DNA from: Sordariomycetes sp. S80-01Y
Taxonomy: Eukaryota > Ascomycota > Sordariomycetes
Direction: 5' to 3'
Length of the DNA stretch: 64,000 nucleotides
NCBI GenBank assembly: GCA_037042185.1
Contig: JAXQJY010000029.1
Span: 620,001 to 684,000 of the forward strand
Shown here: positions 1-11,200 of the stretch, in pieces
Layout: each line of letters begins with the position of its first letter
Position numbering within the stretch: position 1 is the stretch's first letter
The notes under the pieces: model-generated
The model's database searches: none
Told to the model about the DNA's origin: nothing
The model's input: only the letters and a program-made list of their open reading frames with translations
Position numbers and translations under genes: made by a program

Positions 1-504
1 CACTTTTTTAAACTTTGAAGCCAGTCGCGACGGGACTGTAGTGCGGCGAGTCTGCTAGCGGGACCCCCCGTTGACCGATTGCACTAACAGGACGAACAAT
101 GGCACGGCCCCAGTGGCTCCAGCGGTCCTGACGCCACTGGCCGAGACACTCGACCGCTGACGCTGGAAACGGGCAGGCGCCGCTGGGCAGCAGAGACAGG
201 GCCGGCACGGCCGTGCGACTTTCTTCTCGGCCAAGATCCAGACCTCAATCTTCCATTTCCAATATTACAAAACTCACGAGCCCTCTCTCTCCACGGCCAG
301 CTCGATCAATTGAACCCTTCCGTCAACCCCAACCTATAATCTCCAACCCCGAGTCCTGTCGACATCCTCCCCGACTCCTCACTGTAACTCGCCCCCCCGT
401 CTCTCCTAAACCGCGATAGCGCCCGCGCCAGCACCGGCCGACAGGAGCCTCACCAGGAATCGCACGCACCCTCCGTTTTAGAGCCTGTATCGCAGTCGCC
501 GCAA
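1..504. other. Upstream region of the FHA-RING gene
   Basis: No gene is supported here. From about 213 onward the plus strand becomes C/T-rich with few purine runs, which is typical of the 5' untranslated region and core promoter of filamentous ascomycete genes. It directly precedes the start codon at 505. Confidence 0.5.
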
Positions 505-2505
505 ATGTTGTTCACACATTCCGCCAGCTTTACCTCTCCAGCGCCCCCGGCTGGGCTATCTGCTTCTTCCACGACCACAACAACCACCCACCCGACACTT
601 ACAGGCACCAGCCCCCCAAACGAGTCGGCTTCTCGCCGTCGTCTGCGGAGACTCAGTCACCTGCGCAGTTACGCCCCTGGTCACCTGCTCTCCCGCGACT
701 CCAGCTCGACCAGTGGTGGTGAAGGAATCACGCGATCGGCGAGCGACTTCAACAACGTTGCTGCCATTCCAAGATCATCAAGACAGGTTGCCGATACCAA
801 CAACAGAGCTGCCAATCGACTGACGCTCGTTAACTCGGTGCCCGTCTCTACACGATCATCGAACGCCAGCCACAACAGCAACCTCGGTGCCGGTCACGTT
901 CTGAACGCAAACGGCCCCGACACCGTCACGACGTCAACCGCCCCTAGCGCAGCCGACGAGCGACAGAGTTCCTCATCGTTGGGAGCGTCGAACCCTATCC
1001 CAGAAAGCACCTCCCAGCCGATTGTTGAGAGCACGCCTGCGTCTGTTGCTGCCCCGTCCGACAACTCTTGCAGTCACCCACTGCAACCCCAGCCAGCCAT
1101 GACCAGGACTAGATCTTCGACGACAGGAGATGTAGCTGGAGTTGCTGCCGCGGCCACTACGGCCGCCACCCAGGCTGATTTCCTGCCCTCAATACGCTTC
1201 AGCGCTTATTACGATCCACGAGCGCAGCGCCCCTCGCTCACGTTCCCCGCCATCAGTCGCACCTTGCCCACGGGTACCGAGTCCATCCGTGTAGGTCGTT
1301 ATTCGGAGCGAGATAGCCAGGGAACGAACAATGCACCCGGAAATCAACCCTCTGCAGCCCCTGTTGGCTTCAAGAGCAAGGTGGTCAGCCGGAGACACTG
1401 CGAATTTTGGTACGAGAACGGAAAGTGGTACATCAAGGATGTCAAGAGCTCATCTGGCACGTTTCTTAATCACATCCGCTTGAGTCCTCCGAGCCAAGAA
1501 AGTAAGGCTTTTGTCGTGGGAGATGGCGATATCGTGCAGCTCGGAATAGATTTCAAGGGCGGCGAGGAGATGATCTTCCGGTGTGTCAAGATGAGAATCG
1601 AGCTAAACCGCGGATGGCAGAACAAGCTCAACACTTTCAAGTATGTTCTCCACGATGTTTTTTGGGCTGAACAGCACTGACGAATACAGCATGGCGGCTC
1701 ACAAAAGGTTACGGACGATGCAGAAGTCCACAGGAACACCGGCGGAAAAGGCTGGATCTTCGTCACAGGATTGCTCAATCTGCCTAAACATGATTGCTGT
1801 AAGTCGGCCTTGTACTTGAGAGTAAGCCCCATCTAACTGTGCTAGCCTTGTCAATCTTTGTTTGTGGCTCCGTGCTCGCACACATGGCACTTCAAGTGCG
1901 TCCGGTCGCTTCTCACGTCGCCTCAATATCCCATCTTCATCTGCCCTAACTGTCGCGCTGGTTGCGATCTTGAGGCTGATGTTGATGACCCCGCCGAGGA
2001 CTGGGAGCAGCTCGAGGCCGACGGCGATTACGCCGACAAAACCTCCGTCAACGGCGCGCCGCTCGCCAATCCGGCCGTCGCCGCCCTGGCAGCCGATGCC
2101 TCGATTGACGACGGCGACGTGATGGACACGACCATGGCACTCGGATGTACCGACGGCCCTGGGAATCTTCCGCATGCCACTTCCGAGCCTCTGCCTATTA
2201 GGAATAGGGCGCCTGGATCAGGACGTGCCAGCGAGGAGCATCTAGGCACACCTTCTCCGCCCCACGCCAATAACGAAGGTCCGATTACTCCTAGGAATGA
2301 GGTCGGTCCCTGGGTGTTCGACGGAGGTGCCGGGCAGCGGCCCAGAGAAGATGAGCACACTGATGGGATGCGGAGCTTGGACGCAGCGGCAGAGGACATC
2401 AACGGCCAGACAAACGGTCGAGTCAGCGGCTTGGACGGAATGAACGGTGTCAACGGGAGCAGCTCGCATTTGCCGAGTGATTCGAGTGAGGGGTCGATCC
2501 GATGA
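505..2505 (+). CDS. dma1: FHA-RING E3 ubiquitin ligase, Dma1-like
   Basis: Predicted 634-residue protein from three exons (505-1640, 1690-1798, 1846-2505), with introns bounded by GT at 1641 and 1799. A long Ser/Thr-rich N-terminus precedes a forkhead-associated domain at about residues 229-355, with the phosphopeptide-binding signatures VGRYSERD, VVSRRHCEF and SSSGTFLN. A C3H2C3 RING follows: C407, C410, C425, H427, H430, C433 and the pair in CPNC. The second intron cuts the RING between its first and second metal pairs. FHA followed by RING is the arrangement of fungal Dma1/Chf proteins, which ubiquitinate phosphorylated partners in mitotic exit and spindle-position control; that role is known of the family and inferred here. 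The C-terminal 150 residues are low-complexity. The start is the first ATG in this frame. Confidence 0.9.
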
Positions 2506-3189
2506 TCAGTCGGAGCTTTGTCTCAATCATTACCCAAGGGCGAACAGCATTTCATCAGGGAGACGGATGGACCAGTATAGAAGGGAATAGGCACATTGGT
2601 ATCTGGCTCAAATGATAGAGTCACGGCATAGGTAGGCAAGCGGTGTTAGGCGTTGTATTGGGCGGCATTGGAGCTTCAATGGCATTTTCTTTGGCCCTCG
2701 GGCTCTGCATCCTTCAAATGACTTTACGCCCGAGATTGCTTCCAGGTTAGAGCGGACCGAAAGATCAGGGCTGTGGTGAGATTCAGCCAGCTCTGCGACA
2801 GGGTCGCTAATGTTCCTGGTCTGCCCCAGGAGTTGAGGTTTTGGTCATACCATGTGATTCTGCGTATTTGGGGACGGGCCGCCCTGGCTCTGTATGTTTA
2901 ACATTGCACAGACTTAGAGATTTGCATATATTTACAGAGCCGCCACATCTCACCTGGGCCTCAGAACTACTTAGAAAAAAAGACGTGACACAGTTCCTCC
3001 GTACTTGATGCGGCAACTTCGGGCGACACACCGAGACCGCCGCGTCAAAGGCCTGAGTCGGGATGGATGATCCGAGCTATCGCCGAGGCCAACCGCCACC
3101 GAGCCACCGAACAATTTCTCCGCGGCCGGCAAACCAACATCGACCCTCCCAGCTGGTGACTCGAATCCGCAGCATCACCTTCCACAACG
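2506..3189. other. Intergenic, dma1 to MPP-alpha
   Basis: No gene is recognised. It should hold the dma1 3' untranslated region and the MPP-alpha promoter. A 100-codon open frame from 3063 overlaps the MPP-alpha start in another frame and was not accepted as a gene. Confidence 0.45.
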
Positions 3190-4945
3190 ATGTTGCGACA
3201 GTTCACCGCCCGATTACAGCCCCGCGCCCGGGCTGCGTGCTCCAGCATAACCAAATGCGCGAGACCCTCCCTTACACGGTCGCTGGCGACGCACGTAGAG
3301 GGTGTACAGAAGGTTGGCAGCACGCAACAGCACTCCCAGACTGGGAGTTTCGAGGGTCGGGCTAACTCAGAGACAGGAACCTACGGATCTTGACAGGATA
3401 ACGACTCTTCCAAATGGCTTGCGCGTCGCATCCGAAGCCCTGCCCGGGTCCTTCTCAGGCGTCGGCGTCTACATAGAAGCGGGCTCTCGCTTCGAAAACC
3501 AGTCTCTCCGTGGCGCGTCACACATCATGGACCGCCTGGCCTTCAAGTCTACAAGCAAACGCTCGGCAGATGACATGCTCGAAACCGTGGAGAACCTGGG
3601 GGGCAACATCCAGTGCGCCTCCTCTCGCGAGTCCTTGATGTACCAAGCCGCGACCTTCAACGAAGCCGTCCCCGCCGCGACCGCGCTGCTCGCCGAGACC
3701 ATCCGCGACCCAAATATCACAGCCGATGAGGTGGCGCAGCAGATAGAGACGGCACGGTACGAAATTGCAGAGATTTGGGGCAAGCCGGAACTGATATTGC
3801 CGGAGCTGGTGCACACGGCTGCCTACAAGGACAACACCCTCGGCAACCCGCTCTTGTGTCCCGAGGAGCGTCTGGGCGCTATCAACAGGGACACGGTGTT
3901 GATGTACCGGGATCTGTTCTACAGACCTGAGCGCATGGTCGTTGCTTTTGCCGGCCTGGAGCACGAGCAGGCGATCCAGCTCGCGGAGGAGCATTTCGGC
4001 AGCATGAAGAGCTTGCAGGAACCGACGACAAGGACAGGTTCCGAGACGAGCGCGTCAGAAGGATCAGGCAGTGAAGCAAGCTCGGTCTCATCCTCGCCCA
4101 GCTCATCGAAGGGAGGCTTTTCCAAATTCTTCAAGGGCTTTTCTTCGGCATCGCAGGACCCAGCCGCCGACGTTCTTGCGCCGCCATCGGATCTTGAAAT
4201 CAACCAGCCAGCTCGCTACACTGGTGGCTTCATGTCCCTCCCCCCTCAACCACCATCACTCAACAACTCGACATTCACATATATCCATCTCGCCTTCGAG
4301 GGCTACCCTGTTGGCTCGGACGACATCTACGCCTTGGCTACGTTGCAGACTCTTCTCGGAGGCGGAGGCAGCTTCTCGGCAGGCGGACCCGGCAAAGGCA
4401 TGTACTCGAGGCTGTACACCAACGTGCTGAACCAGCATGGCTTTGTGGAATCTTGCACGGCTTTTAACCACTCCTACACCGATTCCGGGTTGTTTGGCAT
4501 TTCCGCCAGCTGTTTCCCGGGACACACATCTGCCATGCTGGACGTGATGTGTCAACAGCTGCACAGCCTTACTTTGGACACTGGCTTCGCCCGTCTGCAA
4601 GACATCGAAGTCGAACGCGCCAAGAACCAGCTCCGCTCCTCTCTACTCATGAACCTCGAATCGCGCATGGTCGAGCTCGAGGATCTAGGACGTTCCGTCC
4701 AGGTCCATGGCCGCAAGGTCCCTGTGCGGGAGATGTGCAGGCAGATCGAGAAGCTCACCGTCAACGACCTGCGCAGGGTGGCGCGGGAGGTGCTCAGCGG
4801 CGGCGTGCGGAACCCCGGCGGCGGCAGCGGTAGCCCGACTGTGGTGCTGCAGGAGGCGCAGGCCTATGGGTTGACGAGCCACACGATGAGCTGGGATAAG
4901 ATCCAAGATCGCATCGATAAGTGGCAGCTGGGAAGGCGGAATTAG
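3190..4945 (+). CDS. MAS2: Mitochondrial-processing peptidase alpha subunit
   Basis: Predicted 563-residue protein from two exons (3190-3312 and 3377-4945). It is the substrate-recognising subunit of the matrix protease that removes targeting presequences from imported proteins. The first 40 residues are rich in Arg, Ser and Ala without acids (start MLRQFTARLQPRARAA), a mitochondrial presequence. The M16 peptidase fold follows, with ITTLPNGLRVASEALPG at its start, the YRPERMVVAFAG segment, and the glycine-rich loop GGGGSFSAGGPGKGMYSRLY near residue 366 that is diagnostic of the alpha subunit. The beta-subunit zinc motif HxxEH is absent, as expected. A Ser-rich insert lies near residues 255-300. 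The intron donor is a weak GTTGGC; GTACAG nine bases earlier would also keep frame. The 3' end faces the next gene. Confidence 0.95.
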
Positions 4946-5373
4946 GCATGGGTTTCCGTGCTTGACGATGTGGCTATGTATAATAGTGTAGATGAAAGAC
5001 TGTATCAGTATAGTGGTAGCCTGCCTGCCTGTTGGGTATAGAGCATAACTAATAGAGGCGTCGAGGCTGTGATGGTAATCAGCACATGGCGTTGTTGTTT
5101 CAGTTTCGAATTCGACGGCCACTGTGATGTAATCATGGCCCAATCCAGTCCATGACACTATTCGCGTACAACGTGCGGCTAGGGGCAGCTTCCTCATGGC
5201 TCGTCAGCCCTACTCGAGGTTCAGCCTCAACAACTTCATGAGCGAATATGTTGGCCTGTTTAGCGACGAGGAGTGGTATCTCAAGGGCAAGAATAGGCCA
5301 GTGAAATGCCATTATGTACCTATGAAGGCGTCTAAAATAGTATGTGTGGTATCAAAGAAAGAATCTATCTATG
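4946..5373. other. Convergent intergenic region
   Basis: It lies between the 3' ends of MPP-alpha (plus) and the hydrolase-like gene (minus). I see no coding signal; a short plus-strand frame at 5196-5483 runs into the neighbour's coding region and has no recognisable content. Confidence 0.5.
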
Positions 5374-7952
5374 TCATAACTTGCTCCTCACGGCCTCTAA
5401 CCTGTACTTCACATCTTTCAGGGCCTTGTTTGTGGGTTTCCAATCATCGAATTGCCGTAACAGCTCCTCTGTCTCAGAGCTGAGCTCCGTCTTGACGAAG
5501 TCCTCCTCCAACAGGCCCCTCATTATCCAAGGCAGGACGTAGGGGTTTGTCGCTTGCCCCTGAGCGCCAACGATTGTCCCTTTGTTGCGATGGTGGATCT
5601 CGCACTCCTGTCTTCGTGGAATGCTCGTGGTCTCGAGAGCATGCGAAACGGCGAGGTCGTAGACCTGCGAGTCGTAGTACAGCCGGGAGTGCCCCTCGCC
5701 AGAATACAGGGAGCCGGCGAGGGGCGTTGAAAGTTCGCGGATGAGGCCGTGGTCGGAGATACCGAGGTTCCGGAGTTTCAAGGCGAAGCCGACGAGGTGG
5801 GCGATAAAGTCGGGCGCGTGCACGCGGCCATCGATGAAGACGGCTCGGTATATGTAAGGGTGATGGGCCGGGGAGTAGACGGCGGACTCCATGGGCACCA
5901 CTTGATCGTCGATGCTGCCAATGAAAGTGATGCGCGCGCCGTAGTCGACGACACGCTTCAGGGACGACTCGTATCGCAGCGCGTTGAAGCTCTCGAGGTT
6001 GCCAAAGTCCCAAAGCTCAAGGGCAGAGCCCATTAAAATGCTTGACTTGTGTTCCGGAAAGGGACCCAGCGACACACCGGCCATGGCGCATACTCCTATC
6101 CTCGCAGTCGTGATAATTCCAAGGTCTATAAGCTTCTCTAGCAGCATGATGCTGACAGGAACTCCCTGAGAGTGACAGGAGATAAGGATGAGGTCGGCGC
6201 TGCGGATATGCTCAATCCAGTTGAGCATCAACTTCCACAAGTTGTCGACCCGTTCATTGATCTTGCCCTCGCCTTCGAGCGCGACCTTCTCGATCTCGCA
6301 ACTTGATGAGCCATGGCTGTCTACCCATCGCCTGATGGCTTCCGCACCGAGGCTGGCGAACCGTATCGATGTCCCTGTAGGCTGACCAATGATGGGCCGA
6401 AGGTACGTTGCCGGAAACAGTCCGTGAATGCCTATAGATATGGCCTTTCGAATCTTCGGAACATCCTTCACTCGATAGACGTGATTGACTGGCTTTTGTT
6501 GCGTGCGCATGACTAGCTGGGCGATTTGTTTGATGATGGATGGGTCCTGTTTCATCTGATATGTGCTCGAAAATGTTGGCAACAATAAGTTGCCTTGCGG
6601 TTTCGATCCTGTCTCGGAATCCGGGGCAGACTTGGTTGAATCGGTCTTGGCAGGGACTTGCCCCTGGATCGGCTCCTGAGGGGTCGAGGTCCCTGAAGGG
6701 GATGGGCTCGGCGATTGCGAGTCAATGTCCATCGAAGGTGGTCGAAGCCTCTTATTGTTCTTCCGCCATGTCGATTTCCCGCTCGCTTGCGCCTCCTTCT
6801 GCTTCTTTGATGGCGTAACGTCAACCTCGGTCATGGGCTTCGGCTGAGCTTCCGAACCTTCCCCGATTACAGCAATCTGACCTGACTCTTGTTTCCGTGC
6901 CGCTTCCTCTGAGACAGGTGAGTCTTTCGACCAAAAGGCCCAAGTTGAGCCCGCCTTGGGTGCAGGCTCGCGACTGCTTGGAGGCGGCGCGTCGTTCATC
7001 ACCACATCCCCGGTAGCATCAGTCTGTCCTGCCTCTGCCTTGTCCGTGCCACTCGCTACTTGTACGTCCGTTGGGGTAGCTGATGTCCAGAAACCAAACC
7101 ATGATGTTGATCGAGGTGCTTCGCTTGCCGCGTCCGGCGTCGGATCGCCCGCCTCAGCTGTTTGGGCCACTGGTGTGCTTGGTGGGGGAGGAGCTTCCGG
7201 CTGTGAGTCGTCGGATTTGACGTCTGGGTTGGCGCCGCTCTGCACAGATTGCTGTGAGTTTGTTGAAGTTTGGACGTCAGTGAAGGGTGTCCGAGATAGC
7301 CATCCCAGCCAGCTAGTCGATGTACCTGTAGAGGTGGCCGGTCGTTGCGGCGTGCTTGGCTCGACAGAGGGTGCGTCAGGATGTGGGGTTTCGTTGTCCT
7401 GCTGAATCGCAGCTTGGTCTGGTGTCTCCTCATGAGATTTCACATTCTCATCCGGCTTTGCACTTCCGTCTGTCTTGTCGTTCGCCATAACTTTGTTGCT
7501 CTCCGAGATTTTGGACAGTCCAGATGCGCTTGGTGCCGTGCTACGCAGACTCGCTGTTTCACTGCCTCTCGTCGTATCGTATCGACTCAGGTCGGGAGCT
7601 CTTTCGGATCTCACGCTCCCCCCGAAGATAGTCTCTTTTGCCACAGACGTCGAAGCGGATGCCTTTGGTGGTCGAGGCCAGGAACCATACCAGCTTTGTG
7701 ACTTACGCACCTGACAAAGTCAATAGCTTTTCAAATATCCTGCATTTTGCTGCATACCTGCTTCAGAGGCTTCTGCAAGTTCGTTTCGTGTGACTTCGCG
7801 TCCTCTGAGTTCGGTGGTGGCATGTCACTCTTCACGGTTGGTTCCGAGGTCGAGTTCGGGAGTGACGTCGACGCCTGTGATCGGGGGGTTGAAGGCGCGT
7901 TGGACAGGCTTTGATCAGCGGGGTTGGGCCTCTGCCTCTTCCTAGGAAACAT
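5374..7952 (-). CDS. Conserved fungal protein with alpha/beta-hydrolase fold
   Basis: Predicted 843 residues from two exons (7952-7758 and 7710-5374), joined by a 47-bp intron. About the first 430 residues are disordered, rich in Ser, Thr, Pro, Glu and Gln. The C-terminal half is well ordered: AISIGIHGLFPATYLRP resembles a first beta strand and oxyanion loop, and LILISCHSQGVPVSI looks like a nucleophile elbow with S579 in C-H-S-Q-G instead of the classic G-x-S-x-G. FIGSIDDQVVPMESAV fits the acid-residue strand of a lipase-like fold. I do not recognise a named orthologue, so the activity is unknown; serine esterase or lipase is the natural guess. It shares a 327-bp divergent promoter with RRP5. 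An in-frame upstream start would need a codon before 7952; the ATG at 7952 gives a basic start, MFPRKRQRPN. Confidence 0.75.
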
Positions 7953-8279
7953 TTTGACAAATGAAAGAGAAGTCCAGGCTCCCCTGTAAAGACGAATGGC
8001 CACGTCGCATGGCTGGGGCTTGTATGGGCTCAGAGATGCGTATTTGGCTTTGGTTGGTTTGCATGTGCAGCTGCCGTCACCGCGATGGATCGCCGCCTAA
8101 CGCGCCGGCCCCGCTCTTATCGTTATCGACTGCGATAAGTCCCCTTATCGCCCGTCCCGCCGCAAGGGTTCAGAAAAAAATTCCTGGACTTGAGAATCCG
8201 ACTTGGAGAAGCGAGCAATCCCACCGGCGCTCATCCGAGGACGCAATTGCAACGTCGCCATTGTGCCTCTTTAATCAAA
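7953..8279. promoter_or_regulatory. Divergent promoter with TTATCG cluster (8116-8150)
   Basis: This 327-bp region serves the hydrolase-like gene (minus) and RRP5 (plus). Between 8116 and 8150 there are four copies of TTATCG or its complement: CTTATCG at 8116, GTTATCG at 8122, CGATAAG at 8133 and CTTATCG at 8144. The core is a GATA-factor-like motif with a fixed flanking C/G. The clustering is direct observation; the function is inferred. Confidence 0.5.
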
Positions 8280-11200
8280 ATGGCGCCATTGAAACGAAAA
8301 GACGCCCCTGGTGGCGATCGATCAGAAAAGTCGGCCAAAAAGACCAAGGAAAATGGCGCGAAGGCCACCGCCGCCAAAGACGCGAATGCGACGAAGCCCA
8401 CCACCAAGTCGAATGATCGCCCCAAGTCCGTCGTTTCAGTACTCAAGGATGAGGAGCCTATGTTTCCTCGTGGAGGCGGTAGTGTCCTGACGCCGCTCGA
8501 GCAGAAGCAGATCAATGTAGAGGCGAAGGCAGATGCTAAGCGCGAGGAGGAATTCGACACTGCGAAGAAGGGTACCAAGAAGAAGAAGGCTGCCAAGGGC
8601 ATTCCAAAGGGCGGCAAGAAGGGAGATATCAAGGAGGATGACGATTCTGTCAAGGTTGAGAGTTTGAGCTTCAAGAAGCTTGTGAAGGGCTCTCTGGTGC
8701 TCGGCCGAATTTCCAAAATCAACGCCTTGGATGTTGAGGTTACACTGCCGAACAACCTCGTCGGCCACGTATCGATTGTTGCGATCTCCGAACAGCTCAC
8801 CGAGAAGCTTCAAAATGCCACGGCCGAAGACAAGGACGACGACGATGACGAAGAGGAGGAGGACGACACCGATGTGGATCTAAAGACGATCTTCTCTGTT
8901 GGGCAATACGTGCGAGTCTATGTCGTATCGACGATAGACGAGACCGTTGGAAAGGGCAAGCGCAAGATCGAGCTTTCATTGCGACCGACCGAGGCGAACA
9001 CAGGTCTCGGTCTAGACGAGTTGGTCCCAAACACGACCGTGATGGCATCTGTGGTCAGTGTAGAAGACCACGGATGTGTCATGGACATCGGTATTCCGAA
9101 GGCGAAGGCTTTCTTGCCAAAGAGCGAAGTTCCCTCCACCGTCGGCGAAGAGCAGCTACAGCCTGGTGCCGTGGTACTGACCTCGGTCACTGGAAAGAAA
9201 GGCAAGGTTGCGCAATTGTCACTGCTTGAGAAGCGTCTGACCAACGTCAATGCGGTCCCCTCTGATGCTACAACCATCAACACATTCCTGCCAGGAACCA
9301 CGTGCGACGTCTTGGTCACCGAAACCGACAGCCGAGGCCTTACAGGAAAGATTTTGGGCTCGCTGGACGTCACGGCCGATCTCATCCACTCCGGCGCTGG
9401 CCCGCTTAGCATTGATCTGGACAGCAAGTACAAGGTTTCGTCAAGGGTGAAGGCTCGTGTGATTTGCACATTCCCCTCCGCAAAGGAGCCGAAGCTGGGC
9501 ATTTCCTTACTCCCGCACATCACATCCCTGGGAACTAAAATGCCCGCTAAAGAGAAGAAGACGCCAACTGAGATCCTACCGATCTCATCCTTGGTGGAGA
9601 AATGCACGGTTCGCCACGTTGAGGGTGAAATCGGCCTGTTTGTGGACGTTGGCATTCCTGGATTGTCTGGGTTTGTCCACATTTCACGAGTGAAAGATGG
9701 CAAGGTCGATGCTCTCTTCGAGACAAGCGGAGCCTGGAAGAAGGACTCGGTACACAAGGGTCGTGTGGTTGGCTACAACGAAGTCGACGGCATCTTCCAA
9801 ATCTCTCTTGAAAAGAGCGTGCTGGAGCAGCCCTACATTCGTTACGACGATGTTCCCGTTGGTGAAATCATGACATGCCCCATCCAGAAGCTCGTGATCA
9901 ACGAGGATGGGGTTGGCGGTTTGGTTCTCAAGATCGCCGACGGCATCGACGGTTTTGTGCCTGAGCGACATCTCGCTGACATCCGACTTCAGCATCCCGA
10001 GAAGAAGTTTAGGGAAGGCATGAAGGTCAAGGCTAGGGTTCTATCGGTTGATCCCTCGAAGAGGAAGATGCGCCTCACCATGAAGAAGACCTTGGTCAAC
10101 TCTGAGGCGCCTGTGCTAAAGAAGCTGGATGAGGTCAGTGTTGGCCAGCAGGCCCCTGGTACCATCGTGAAGATCGTATCAAGTGGCGCGTTCATCCAAT
10201 TTTACGGAAACCTCAAGGGTTTCTTGCCCGTCTCCGAGATGAGCGAGGCTTTCATCGCGAACCCTGCGGAGCACTTCCGGGCTGGCCAGGTCGTGTCTGT
10301 CCACGTGCTTGACGTCGACCCTGAGAGTAGGCGTCTTGTGGTCTCCTGCAAAGATCCCGCAGCGTTCGGCCTCGACAAACAGAATGCTTTGAGAGATCTT
10401 CAGATTGGACATCTTGTCAGCGCAAAGGTGACTCAGAAGTCCGAGGACTCAGTGCACGTAGAGCTGGTCGGAAGTCTGCTCAAAGCGACACTGCCCGTGG
10501 GACATCTCACGGACAAGTCTGTTTCGAAGAGTCAATTCGCCTTGAAGCGTATCAACGTTGGTCAGACTTTATCCGAACTGATGGTTCTCGACAAGGACGA
10601 GCAGCGAAGGGCCATTACTCTCACTCAGAAGCCCAGTTTGATTGAGGCATCCAAGAACAGGAAGCTGCTCACCAGCTTCAACAAGGCGAAAGAGGGCCTG
10701 GTCGTAGCTGGCTACGTGAGAAACATCACGTTGACCGCAGTCTTCATCCAATTCGGCGGCAAGTTGAATGCCCTACTGCCTAAGTCAAGACTTCCCGCCG
10801 AGTCGCACACCAAGCCTGACTTTGGTCTGTTCAAGAACCAATCTATGGAGGTCAGAATTGTATCCACCATTCAGGATCTTCAGCGCATCCTGGTTGCGCC
10901 AGCGTCATCGCCTGTTGATGAGTCTACCACCAAGGCAGCGAAGGGCCCTGCACCAGACGATGACTTGACGGTAGGCAAGGTCACAAAGGTCAAGGTCACG
11001 TCCATCAAGGAGACCCAAATGAACGTGCAAGTTCTAGACAGCACAGTCCAGGGACGGATCGATATTTCACAAGTTTTCGACAGTTTCGACGAAATCGACA
11101 ATCCGAAGGAACCTCTGACCAAGTTCCACCGTGGCCAAATCATCAAGGCTAAGGTGATTGGTATCCATGATGCCAAAGATCACCGTTTTCTCCCCCTTTC

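Noticed and set aside
3063-3365. Possible upstream open frame overlapping the MPP-alpha start.
   Set aside because: It needs a transcript start far upstream of 3190, for which there is no evidence.
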